Assembly: GCF_000744655.1 (NCBI RefSeq)
Contig: NZ_JQMJ01000001.1
Location: forward strand, 558,001-622,000
Direction of reading: 5' to 3'
Length of the DNA: 64,000 nucleotides
Origin: Streptacidiphilus rugosus AM-16
GTDB lineage: Bacteria; Actinomycetota; Actinomycetes; Streptomycetales; Streptomycetaceae
The notes beneath the pieces are model-generated. The model was not told where the DNA came from, did no database searches, and saw only the letters and a list, made by a program, of their open reading frames with translations. Positions 26,222 through 34,203 of the stretch are shown piece after piece. The position numbers and the translations under genes are program-made. Each line of letters begins with the position of its first letter. Position 1 is the first letter of the stretch.

Positions 26222-26363
26222 AAGTTTAGCTTAAGCCTGGGATGAAGTTTATGTAGCTGGACGTGAGGCCCAGGCGCAGGGAAGCTGGCAGTCCGGATGA
26301 GGTCCGCTGTGCCGGGACGGACCGTGCCCGGGTAACCGTCCCCGCTCCACCAGGAGGCTCCCC
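26222..26363. promoter_or_regulatory. Divergent control region, LysR / alcohol dehydrogenase
   Basis: 142 bp between two divergent starts. AT-rich compared with the surroundings near the LysR end: AAGTTTAGCTTAAGCC contains TTTAGCTTAAG, a T-N11-A-like partial palindrome suitable as a LysR box, and TGAAGTTTATGTAGCT offers a -10-like element. CCAGGAGGCTCCCCG just before 26364 is the dehydrogenase ribosome-binding site. No binding evidence beyond sequence. Confidence 0.45.
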
Positions 26364-27407
26364 GTGCGCGCTGCTGTGATCCACGGCCCGAACGACATCC
26401 GCGTCGAGCAGGTCCCCGACCCCCGGATCCAGCAGCCCACCGACGCGGTGGTGCGGGTCGTCAATGCCTGCATCTGCGGCAGCGACCTGTGGGCCTACCG
26501 CGGCATTGCGGCCCGGGTGCCAGGACAGCGGATCGGGCACGAGTTCCTTGGTGTGGTCGAGGAGACTGGCGCCGCAGTGTCCACCGTCAGGCCCGGCGAC
26601 TTCGTGGTCGCCCCGTTCGTGTGGTCTGACGGGGCGTGCTCCTTCTGCCAGGAGGGCCTGCACACTTCGTGCCCGCAGGGCGGTTTCTGGGGTGAGGTGG
26701 GTTCGGACGGCGGCCAGGGCGAGGCGGTTCGCGTGCCCTTCGCCGACGGCACCCTGGTCGTTCTGCCTAACGAAACGGCGGGCGAGGAGAAGCTGCTGCC
26801 CTCCCTGCTGGCTCTGTCGGACGTGATGAGCACCGGCCATCACGCGGCGCTGGCCGCCCGGGTCCGGTCCGGCGCCACCGTCGCCGTCGTCGGCGACGGC
26901 GCGGTGGGGCTCTGCGGTGTCCTCGCCGCCCGACGGCTGGGCGCCGAACGGATCGTCATGCTGGGCCGTCACGAGGCACGGACCGCGATCGCCCGCACCT
27001 TCGGCGCTACCGACGTGGTGGCGGCCCGCGGCGGCGACGCGGTCGGTGCGATACACGAGCTGACGGAGGGGCAGGGCGTGCACGCCGTGTTGGAGGCGGT
27101 GGGCACCGAGGAGTCGATGCGCACCGCGATCTCCATCACCAGGGACGGTGGCGCGGTCGGCTACGTCGGGGTTCCCCACGGCGGCAGTGCGGGCGTGGAA
27201 ATCTCACAGATGTTCAACCGTAACATCACCCTTGCCGGCGGCGTCGCCCCCGCCCGCGCGTACATCCGCGAGCTGCTCCCCGACGTGCTGTCCGGCAGCA
27301 TCGAACCGGGCCTCGTCTTCGACCGCACCATCGGTCTCGGCGAGGTGCCCGATGGCTACCGCGCCATGGACGGGCGTACCGCGCTCAAGGTCCGAATCGC
27401 CATGTGA
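26364..27407 (+). CDS. Zinc-dependent alcohol dehydrogenase
   Basis: 347 aa MDR enzyme with zinc ligands. The catalytic zinc site is seen in NACICGSDLWAYRG and RIGHEFLGVVEE; a structural-zinc-like segment follows (CSFCQEGLHTSC, three visible Cys of the usual four). Cofactor site: VAVVGDGAVGLCGVLAARRL. Closest in style to threonine/sorbitol dehydrogenase-like proteins. Strong AGGAGG. Divergent from LysR and followed after 60 bp by an NAD(P)-binding protein, probably one operon. Confidence 0.9.
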   Translation: MRAAVIHGPNDIRVEQVPDPRIQQPTDAVVRVVNACICGSDLWAYRGIAARVPGQRIGHEFLGVVEETGAAVSTVRPGDFVVAPFVWSDGACSFCQEGLHTSCPQGGFWGEVGSDGGQGEAVRVPFADGTLVVLPNETAGEEKLLPSLLALSDVMSTGHHAALAARVRSGATVAVVGDGAVGLCGVLAARRLGAERIVMLGRHEARTAIARTFGATDVVAARGGDAVGAIHELTEGQGVHAVLEAVGTEESMRTAISITRDGGAVGYVGVPHGGSAGVEISQMFNRNITLAGGVAPARAYIRELLPDVLSGSIEPGLVFDRTIGLGEVPDGYRAMDGRTALKVRIAM

Positions 27408-27467
27408 CCGTCCCGCGACCACCGATTCGCCGGGCTGCCGGCCCGCTCGCCCGAAAGGACCCAGAGG

Positions 27468-28166
27468 TTGAAAATCGTCATCGCCGGCGGCCACGGCCAG
27501 ATTGCCCGCCGTCTGGGCAGGCTGCTCGCCGCACGCGGCGACACGGTGAGCGGCCTGATCCGCAACTCCGCGCACCGCGAGGATCTCCTCGCCGACGGAG
27601 CCCGGCCCGTCCTCATGGACCTGGAGCACGCCTCGGTCGATCAGGTTGCTGCAGTCCTGAGCGGCGCGGAGGCGGTGGTCTTCGCGGCCGGGGCGGGGCC
27701 CGGTAGTGGCGCGGCCCGTAAGCACACCGTCGACCACCAGGCCGCAGTTCTTCTCGCCGACGCGGCGCTCGCGGCCGGGGTTCGGCGGTACGTGATGGTC
27801 TCCACCCGCGGTGCGGGCAGCGCGCCGCCGGCCGATGCCGATGAGGTCTGGGCCGCTTACGTTCACGCCAAGACCGCGGCTGACGGGTACCTCATGGCCC
27901 AGCAGGGGCTTGGCTGGACGGTGCTGCGTCCTGCGGCACTCACTGATGCTCCTGGAACCGGATCCGTGCGCATCACTGCCGAGCGCAGCGTCGGCCAGGT
28001 CACGCGTGACGATGTCGCCCGTGTGCTCCTCGCCCTGATCGACACTCCGGCCACCGCTGGTCTCGTCCTCGAACTGGCCGAAGGCCCTGTCATGGTGGAT
28101 GACGCGGTCGCGGACGCGGCGAGGCGGCGCGTCGGAAGCCTTCGACTCCCGAACTCTCCCCCATGA
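27468..28166 (+). CDS. NAD(P)-binding SDR-like protein, C terminus altered by a hairpin insertion
   Basis: 232 aa atypical short-chain dehydrogenase. MKIVIAGGHGQIARRLGRLL carries the GxxGxxG dinucleotide loop; AAGVRRYVMVSTRGAG and YVHAKTAADGYL follow, as in the NmrA/YwnB-like group. TTG start. The last codons (LRLPNSPP) and the stop lie in the palindrome at 28158-28175, so the natural C terminus has probably been replaced by IS-derived sequence. It follows the zinc dehydrogenase and is likely co-regulated by LysR. Confidence 0.85.
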   Translation: MKIVIAGGHGQIARRLGRLLAARGDTVSGLIRNSAHREDLLADGARPVLMDLEHASVDQVAAVLSGAEAVVFAAGAGPGSGAARKHTVDHQAAVLLADAALAAGVRRYVMVSTRGAGSAPPADADEVWAAYVHAKTAADGYLMAQQGLGWTVLRPAALTDAPGTGSVRITAERSVGQVTRDDVARVLLALIDTPATAGLVLELAEGPVMVDDAVADAARRRVGSLRLPNSPP

Positions 28167-28175
28167 ATGGGGGGA
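28158..28175. repeat. Hairpin covering the SDR stop codon
   Basis: CCCCCAT at 28158-28164 pairs with ATGGGGG at 28167-28173; the stop TGA (28164-28166) sits in the turn. A second small hairpin, CACGCTTCGCGTG, follows at about 28183. Together they resemble a right end of an IS200/IS605-type element. Confidence 0.5.
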
Positions 28176-28929
28176 TTCCCTGTCACGCTTCGCGTGGCAA
28201 CGCTGCGCGGGGGCGTGAGGGTCGGTTCCTGGTTCCTCCCCGTGGGATTGAATCAGCCCTGCCAAATCGGGTTCGTCGGGCGCCAAGGTGACGCACGGTG
28301 ACGGCAGGGGCTGCTTCCGTGTCCAGTGGTGCTCGATCGCCGAATTGCAGGACGCATCAGCCCCACTTCTGGCCCCTACGCCACCTGATGAGCGCCGCCC
28401 GCAACCGCCTCGAGATGATCCCCCCGCTTCATCCTCTGGGAACACATCACCGCCATTGTCGACCTGGCGGCCGCCGCCTGACGCACCACGGGTACCAGGA
28501 CCACTACGCCCTTCAGCGCGCCGTCAGACGATCAAGTGCCCGACAACGTGACAACGCCCTCAGGAGGTCTGCGTTAGTCGTCGCCGGCGGATGGGTCCAA
28601 CTCTGGTTCTGACGGCAGGTCCGCCCAACGGGTACCACAGCGGCGCCCGTGCGGCCATCCTTGGTCTTGACGGGAAGCTGGGTCGCTGTCGGGTCCATGC
28701 CACTCGCCTCTGACGTCCCAATGCCAACGACAGCCCAGCCATCGAACTGTGGTCCATTGTCCCCTCCTAACACCGAGCACTTCGACTGAGCCCTAATCCC
28801 GGCTGATCTCGGACGTGGGGGCGCTGGAACGAAGAGTTGCCTTGTGACCTGTGATGATGATCCACCAGACGAGTGCCCTATGCGAGTTGACGCGCGGGTG
28901 CAGAGCAAGGGGGCAGACTGGCGGCACAT
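28176..28929. other. Gene-poor region with a transposase 3' scrap
   Basis: Apart from the short hairpin above, 28429-28485 on the plus strand reads RFILWEHITAIVDLAAAA and a stop, in the style of a transposase C terminus, but it is too short to assign. The phrase TTGAATCAGCCCTG occurs at 28246 and again at 29057 in the same orientation. AACGAAGAGTTGCCTTGTGA at about 28831 resembles CGAACGAAGAGATGCCTTGT beside the IS at 55663. These look like scars of lost IS elements. Confidence 0.35.
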
Positions 28930-28984
28930 CGAAACTCCGGTTGGCACAGGCGACTTGGCGGTCACCTGCCCAACCGGAGTTTCG
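28930..28984. repeat. 55-base long hairpin
   Basis: CGAAACTCCGGTTGG (28930-28944) pairs perfectly with CCAACCGGAGTTTCG (28970-28984). The enclosed CAGGCGAC / GTCACCTG pair adds an inner stem with one G-T, leaving a TTGGCG loop. It is not next to a recognised gene end. It may be a MITE-like element or a structured RNA terminator. Confidence 0.6.
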
Positions 28985-29355
28985 TTCCTTCTGACACGGC
29001 CTCGCCAGCCCAGGACCCACCCCTCCGACCTGCAGAGCCACATGATCACCGGGACTTTGAATCAGCCCTGGGTCGCGGATCACCTCTACATCCGTCATCA
29101 TGGATGACCCGGCGGATGTCGGCTCACGCCGGAAGGCCCGCGTTCGTGCGGGCCCGGGGGCCGGTGTTCGAGCACCGGGCCCTGCGCCGTCCTCTGGCAC
29201 AGGAGAGAACGGCGCCGCCCCGGGCGGACCCCGATCCCCCGGGGCACCCCCATTGTTTTCAAGCCCCGGGGGCGTGCGGTGTCCGCTGGTCTGCCCAGCT
29301 TTTCCACAGGTTCAGGGGTCTCGGGCCCTCGCGGGTCGATGGTCGGGCAGGTCAG
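28985..29355. other. Region without a recognisable gene
   Basis: Frames on both strands are present, but none has protein-like character or a recognised family. It lies between the long hairpin and the IS1380-type remnant. Confidence 0.3.
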
Positions 29356-30195
29356 CTAGCCGGCGGCGCATGGGCGGCCTGGAAGAGGGCGGCGAAGGCG
29401 TGCTGCCAGGGCCATCGCTCCGGTAGGTGGAGAATCAACTTCCGTGCGGTGCAGGCGATTCGGACCGGGACGTGGACCAGGTGTGCGCGCAGTGTCGCGC
29501 TGGTGGCCTTCGCCTGGAAGGTTCCGGTGAGTGCTCCGGCGGCTCGCAGCAGATTGTGGGCGATCGCCCAGATGGTGGGCCAGGCCGCGTTGGCCTGGAA
29601 GTCGCCGGAGGGCAGGTGTGCGAGTGCGGAGCTCTTGCCGTCCGCGATGACCTGCTCGATCGTGGCGTGCTGCCGGTGCTAATGCTCGGCCTGGAGCATC
29701 TCGAACGGGCTGTCGGTGAAGACGGGGTGGTAACGCCAGGCCGTGAACAGCTTGCCCCGCCCGGCCGCCACCTCGGCGTTCAGGCGGCGGACCCGACGCC
29801 AGCCGCGCGGCGACCTGCTCGGCCTTCCTGTGGCTGGTGACTGCGGTGTACTCGACCTCGGCGACGTCCGCGTCGGAAACCAGTTCGCCGGTGCCGGGGT
29901 CCACGAACGCGTCCGGGTAGCGGATCGGCGTCCAGGCGTCCTCGCCGATCGCGCTGATCGCGGCGGCGACGTGCGGGTTCATTCGCACCGTGAGCGAGAA
30001 GCGGGCGTTCGCACCGCGATAAGCGGGCACCACGTCGGCGTCGTAGAACTGGCTGTCCGCGCGGACGACCACGGTGCCGGTCGCTCCGGCCTGCCTTGCT
30101 GTGGCCAGGGCCTCGCCGGTGAACGGGCCGGCGCCGCGCGCGTCTGCGGCCTTCCCTCGCCGCAGGCGGACCGCCGCGATCACCGAGCGGGCCAG
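29356..30195 (-). pseudogene. IS1380-family transposase, C-terminal two thirds, degenerate
   Basis: The minus strand encodes GATGTVVVRADSQFYDADVV, NARFSLTVRMNPHVAAAI and SDADVAEVEYTAVTSHRKAE in one frame. After a frameshift near 29805 it reads VRRLNAEVAAGRGKLFTAWR, FTDSPFEMLQAEH, an in-frame TAG near 29680, then ATIEQVIADGKSSALAHLPS and LRAAGALTGTFQAKATSATL, ending at the TAG at 29356-29358. IS1380 transposases have this DSQFYD and E-x-x-I-x-x-x-K pattern. The 5' third is replaced by IS110 sequence. Confidence 0.85.
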
Positions 30196-30404
30196 CGACG
30201 TCCGGTGCCCTCGATGCCGATCCGGCGCACGTCGCCGAAGGTGCGCATCCAGGCGAGCAAGGCGCGGTAGCCAGCGCGGGTGGTGGAGAAGGCCTGCGTG
30301 CTCAGCAGCTGGTCGTCGGTGTCGATGACGGCGGCCACGTGCAGGTCCTTGTGGGTGTCCACGCCGCCGATCACGGCGCGTGAAGTGGGTGGGATGCTGG
30401 CCAT
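30196..30404 (-). pseudogene. IS110-family transposase, N-terminal fragment
   Basis: From ATG at 30404 (MASIPPTSRAVIGGVDTHKD) to FGDVRRIGIEGTG. This includes the first DEDD residue in GVDTHKD and the Glu in IEGTG of an IS110 transposase. It is then fused to IS1380 sequence. About 70 of some 400 residues remain. Confidence 0.85.
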
Positions 30405-30487
30405 GTCGGCTCCTCGCGAGAAACGGGCGCGATGGGTCGGCGCGCGTTCACCGAGGCGAGCGCCTCCGACGAAGCCGCTAAACCCGA

Positions 30488-30520
30488 AGGCCCAGTTCAC
30501 AGTATCTGTGACCTGGGCCT
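30488..30520 (-). terminator. Hairpin after tRNA remnant
   Basis: On the minus strand AGGCCCAG-GT-CACAG-ATA-CTGTG-AA-CTGGGCCT forms a two-part stem (8 bp and 5 bp) with a three-base loop, followed by TCGGGTTT. It sits directly downstream of the tRNA-like 3' end, as a native tRNA terminator would. Confidence 0.6.
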
Positions 30521-30527
30521 CGAAGGA

Positions 30528-30552
30528 GCCGCCTTCGGGATTCGAACCCGAG
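30528..30552 (-). other. 3' end of a tRNA gene (T-arm and acceptor strand only)
   Basis: The minus strand reads CTCGGGTTCGAATCCCGAAG followed by GCGGC. This is a complete T-arm (TCGGG-TTCGAAT-CCCGA) followed by an acceptor 3' strand AGGCGGC, as in actinobacterial tRNAs beginning GCCGCCT (for example tRNA-Lys type). The upstream sequence has no anticodon arm or D-arm, so it is not a functional tRNA. Such 3' scraps are typical att sites left by tyrosine-integrase elements. Confidence 0.6.
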
Positions 30553-30632
30553 GCGGGGTGAAGCCGCTGGTCACGGCTGCTGTTACTGGAGCAACACCCG
30601 CAACGGGCCGCGCAGTCAGATCCGCAGGCGCC

Positions 30633-30887
30633 TCAGGCGGCCGTCCCCGCGCTCTGAAGGCGTCCTGCCCAGGTCGATCCTGCGCCGGAGACGGAGTTCC
30701 CCAACGCCAGGGCCGCGCCGCGCACGGCCGCCGCCGCCCGGTCCGGGGAGCGCCAGCCGGAGCGGTCCAGCCAGGCGAGGTGGGCGCGCAGCAGCGTCTT
30801 CTCGCCGCGGAACAAGACGCTGGCCGAGGCCTCGGCCAAGCGCTCCAGGTCCAGCAGGCCCGCGGCGTCCAGCTCGGCGAGCTGCGC
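30633..30887 (-). pseudogene. Unidentified protein C-terminal fragment
   Basis: Frame AQLAELDAAGLLDLERLAEA, SASVLFRGEKTLLRAHLAWL, DRSGWRSPDRAAAAVRGAAL ending SAGTAA has protein-like composition. It begins right at the CTAG site of the IS701 element, where an in-frame TAG prevents extension. I do not recognise the family. It may be the residue of an integrative-element gene next to the tRNA remnant. Confidence 0.3.
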
Positions 30888-30891
30888 CTAG

Positions 30892-32423
30892 CGGTGGTTT
30901 GTTGACGGCGGGTCAGGGCCGTAGTAGGCCGGTAGCAGAGGAACGTCGCTTCGCTGCCGGGGAGCTGTGATGACCCGTCGTGTGCCGTGTCCGCCCGCTC
31001 CGGGCCCGCTGGAAGCCTACGCCGCTCGCTTCGATGACCTCTTCTCCAATCTGGCACAGCGGCGCGGGTTCCGCGAGTATCTTGCGGGGCTGCTGCTGCC
31101 GCGGGACCGCAACAAGACGCTGACCTGCCTGGTCGGCACCGAACCCGTCGTCGGCGCCCAGCACGCGGCGGTGCAGCGGCTCCAGTTCTTCCTGTCCGAG
31201 TCGACCTGGGACCACGAAAAGATCAATGCCCGCCGGGTGGCACTGCTGCTCGGCGACCCCGCGACCAGGCCGCACCCGGACGGGGTGCTGGTGATCGACG
31301 ACTCGGGCGACCGCAAGGACGGGAAGAAAACCGCGCACGTCGGCCGACAGTGGCTGGGCCGGCTGGGCAAGACCGACAACGGCATCGTCACCGTGACCAC
31401 GTGCTGGGCCGACGAGAACCTCTACTACCCGCTGCACGCCGTGCCCTACAGCCCCGCCCACCACTTCCCCAAGGGCAAGAGCGACCCCGGCTTCCGCACG
31501 AAGCTGCGAATCGCCGCGGAACTGGCCCGCACCGCCAGGACCGCCGGAGTGACCTTCCGGGCCGTGGCCGCCGACTGCGCCTACGGCGACCAGGACGGCT
31601 TCCGCCGGGATCTCGCGGAGGCCGGGCTGCCGTTCGTCGTGGCCCTGAAACCCAGCCACGGCGCCTGGGCCTACGGCAAGGACGCCTACACGCCCGTCGA
31701 CGCCGCCCGCGCCCTGACCTGGACCGACGCGGAGGATCCAGGGGACTGGACCCGGGTCGAGCGCACCTTCCGCGACGGGCACACCGAGACCTGGTGGGCC
31801 GCCGAGGCGACGCTGGGCTGGTGGGGGCCCGACGGAAACGTCCGTCTGGTCGTGGCCACCACCGAGCCGGCCACACTGCCCGCGCAGTCCACCTGGTACC
31901 TGGCCACCGACCTGCCCCGGCCCGGCAGCCCGCGCGAGGCGGACAGCCCCGAACCGGCCGCCGGCCTGGCAGAAGTCGTCCGGATCTACGGCATCAGGCA
32001 CTGGATCGAGCAGAGCTACAAGCAGGTCAAGGACGAACTGGGCTGGGCCGACTTCCAGGTCCGCTCCGACACTGCTATCCGCCGCCACCAGACCCTGGTC
32101 ACCTGCGCGTTCTCGTTCTGCTGGGACACCTGGTTCGCCGGGCCTCTGCAGGAGTCCGGCGCCGAGGACCCCGAGGACCCGCCCGCCGCCACATCGGCGG
32201 AACCGGCTGAGAGGGGGCCTGCGCAGACCCCATCAGCCCCGACCGTCCAGCTGGCCCAAGGCGATCCGCGCCGTCCGGGCCTGGCTCGACCCCTGGACCA
32301 GCCTCCAACGCTGCTGGCGAGCCTGGACCAACGCGCCCCCGCCACCCGAACTCCAGGCCCTGATCAACCACGTCGGCGCAGGCCACGCGCTTGATCTCTA
32401 CTCCCCGGTCTAACAAACCACCG
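30892..32423. mobile_element. IS701-family element, copy A
   Basis: 1532 bp with inverted ends CGGTGGTTTGTT and AACAAACCACCG, flanked by CTAG on both sides (30888-30891 and 32424-32427), the target type known for IS701. Copy B at 33614-36431 has exactly the same length once its IS3 insertion is removed. Confidence 0.92.
30970..32394 (+). CDS. IS701-family transposase (copy A)
   Basis: 474 aa from ATG 30970, with GGGGAG upstream. DDE residues lie in VLVIDDSGDRKDGKKTAHVG, FRAVAADCAYGDQDG and IRHWIEQSYKQVKDELGWAD. The last about 55 residues (after SAPTVQLAQ) are Pro/Arg-rich and read in the wrong frame. One base away the sequence encodes WPKAIRAVRAWLDPW and ends INHVGAGHALDLYSPV, which looks like the natural C terminus. 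Copy B has the same feature. The catalytic core is intact. Confidence 0.9.
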   Translation: MTRRVPCPPAPGPLEAYAARFDDLFSNLAQRRGFREYLAGLLLPRDRNKTLTCLVGTEPVVGAQHAAVQRLQFFLSESTWDHEKINARRVALLLGDPATRPHPDGVLVIDDSGDRKDGKKTAHVGRQWLGRLGKTDNGIVTVTTCWADENLYYPLHAVPYSPAHHFPKGKSDPGFRTKLRIAAELARTARTAGVTFRAVAADCAYGDQDGFRRDLAEAGLPFVVALKPSHGAWAYGKDAYTPVDAARALTWTDAEDPGDWTRVERTFRDGHTETWWAAEATLGWWGPDGNVRLVVATTEPATLPAQSTWYLATDLPRPGSPREADSPEPAAGLAEVVRIYGIRHWIEQSYKQVKDELGWADFQVRSDTAIRRHQTLVTCAFSFCWDTWFAGPLQESGAEDPEDPPAATSAEPAERGPAQTPSAPTVQLAQGDPRRPGLARPLDQPPTLLASLDQRAPATRTPGPDQPRRRRPRA

Positions 32424-32426
32424 CTA

Positions 32427-33610
32427 GTGATCCGGTCTTGAGGTTGCTCATCGCCTCGTGAGTTGCCTGGCGTACCGAGTTCTGCCGTTGGGCTTCCGAG
32501 TGGCTTTGGTTGGCGGTGTGCTGCTGGTGTGGGTGACCCTCGGCTTGAGCCCCTTGTGCTCTCGAAGGACGAGCGGGCGCGTTGCAGAACTGGGTGAAGC
32601 GCCGTACGACAGGGCAGGGACTGGCCCTGCGCGCGCGCATCGTGCTGGCCTGTGCGGACGGCGGCAGCAACATCGCGGTGGCCTCGCGCCTGCGGGTGAA
32701 CCGCTCGACGGTGACGAAGTGGCGGGCGCTTTTCCTGCGTGACCGCCTCGACGGACTGGCGGACGAGCCGCGTCCCGGGGTGCCCCGGACCATCACCGAC
32801 GCCCAGGTGGAAGAGGTGGTGGTCCGCACCCTGGAACAGACCCCGGCCGGGGCCACCCACTGGTCCAAGCGCGACCTGGCGAAGGTCGTGGGCATCTCAC
32901 CCAGCAGCGTGCTGCGGATCTGGCACGCCTTCGGCCTGCAACCGCACCGGGTCGAGACCTTCAAGATCTCCCCCGACCCACTGCTGGTGGACAAGATCCG
33001 CGACGTCGTCGGCCTCTACCTCGCTCCGCCGGCGAACGCGGCAGTGTTCGCGGTGGATGAGAAACCGCAGATCCAGGCGTTACAGCGGACCGCACCGGTC
33101 CTGCCGATGCTGCCCGGAGTTCCCGAGCGACGAAGCTTCGACTACATCCGCCACGGCACCGTGGACCTGTTCGCCGCGCTGGACACCGCGACCGGCAAGG
33201 TCATCGGGAAGCTGTCGGCCCAGCACCGGGCGGTGGACTTCCGCGACTTCCTCGACGAGATCGACCGCCAGACCGACAAGGGCCTGGCGGTCCACGTGAT
33301 CTGCGACAACCTCTCCACGCACAAGGCCCCGGTCGTCCACCAGTGGCTGCTGGCACATCCGAGATTCACCCTGCACTTCACCCCGACCTACTCGTCCTGG
33401 ATCAACCAGGTCGAGCGCTGGTTCGCCGAACTCGAACGCCGCTGCCTCGCCCGCGGCGTCCATTGCTCCCTCGACAGCCTCAAGACCACGCTGGAGCAGT
33501 GGATCCACACCTGGAACGAGACCGCCCAACCCTTCCGCTGGACCAAGACCGCCGACCAGATCCTCGACCGCATCTGCCGCTACTGCTCGCGCATCTCAGA
33601 ACCGGATCAC
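32427..33610. mobile_element. IS630-family element in the shared IS701 target site
   Basis: 1184 bp with ends GTGATCCGG and CCGGATCAC, flanked by TA duplications (32425-32426 and 33611-33612). The TA belongs to a CTAG site between the two IS701 copies: C-TA-[IS630]-TA-G. Confidence 0.9.
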
Positions 33611-33613
33611 TAG
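32582..33613 (+). CDS. IS630-family transposase whose stop codon lies in the target duplication
   Basis: 343 aa. Helix-turn-helix: NIAVASRLRVNRSTVTKWRA. DDE core: VFAVDEKPQIQAL, HVICDNLSTHK and INQVERWFAELERR. The TAG stop at 33611-33613 uses the duplicated TA plus the following G. Just upstream a different frame reads PLVLSKDERAR, which normally precedes LQNWVKRR in this family. One base seems to be missing near 32581, and the protein may be started from TTG 32582, costing about 20 residues. Confidence 0.88.
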   Translation: MQNWVKRRTTGQGLALRARIVLACADGGSNIAVASRLRVNRSTVTKWRALFLRDRLDGLADEPRPGVPRTITDAQVEEVVVRTLEQTPAGATHWSKRDLAKVVGISPSSVLRIWHAFGLQPHRVETFKISPDPLLVDKIRDVVGLYLAPPANAAVFAVDEKPQIQALQRTAPVLPMLPGVPERRSFDYIRHGTVDLFAALDTATGKVIGKLSAQHRAVDFRDFLDEIDRQTDKGLAVHVICDNLSTHKAPVVHQWLLAHPRFTLHFTPTYSSWINQVERWFAELERRCLARGVHCSLDSLKTTLEQWIHTWNETAQPFRWTKTADQILDRICRYCSRISEPDH

Positions 33614-33691
33614 CGGTGGTTTGTTGACGGCGGGTCAGGGCCGTAGTAGGCCGGTAGCAGAGGAACGTCGCTTCGCTGCCGGGGAGCTGTG

Positions 33692-34171
33692 ATGACCCGT
33701 CGTGTGCCGTGTCCGCCCGCTCCGGGCCCGCTGGAAGCCTACGCCGCTCGCTTCGATGACCTCTTCTCCAATCTGGCACAGCGGCGCGGGTTCCGCGAGT
33801 ATCTTGCGGGGCTGCTGCTGCCGCGGGACCGCAACAAGACGCTGACCTGCCTGGTCGGCACCGAACCCGTCGTCGGCGCCCAGCACGCGGCGGTGCAGCG
33901 GCTCCAGTTCTTCCTGTCCGAGTCGACCTGGGACCACGAAAAGATCAATGCCCGCCGGGTGGCACTGCTGCTCGGCGACCCCGCGACCAGGCCGCACCCG
34001 GACGGGGTGCTGGTGATCGACGACTCGGGCGACCGCAAGGACGGGAAGAAAACCGCGCACGTCGGCCGACAGTGGCTGGGCCGGCTGGGCAAGACCGACA
34101 ACGGCATCGTCACCGTGACCACGTGCTGGGCCGACGAGAACCTCTACTACCCGCTGCACGCCGTGCCCTAC
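33692..34171 (+). pseudogene. IS701 transposase copy B, 5' part
   Basis: Identical in translation to copy A from MTRRVPCPPAPGPLEAYA to YYPLHAVPY, then cut by the IS3 element after CTAC. Contains the first catalytic Asp only. The 3' part resumes at 35454. Confidence 0.9.
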
Positions 34172-34203
34172 GGGCGTTTCCCCGGGTTCGTGGACACCGG
34201 TTG

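Noticed and set aside
28930-28984. Integron attC site
   Set aside because: The stem is long and perfect, whereas attC sites have short conserved R boxes with bulges; no cassette genes or IntI nearby.
30528-30640. Complete tRNA gene on the minus strand
   Set aside because: T-arm and acceptor 3' strand are perfect, and GCCGCCT occurs upstream, but the spacing is over 100 bases and there is no D-arm or anticodon arm. The upstream match is taken as chance.
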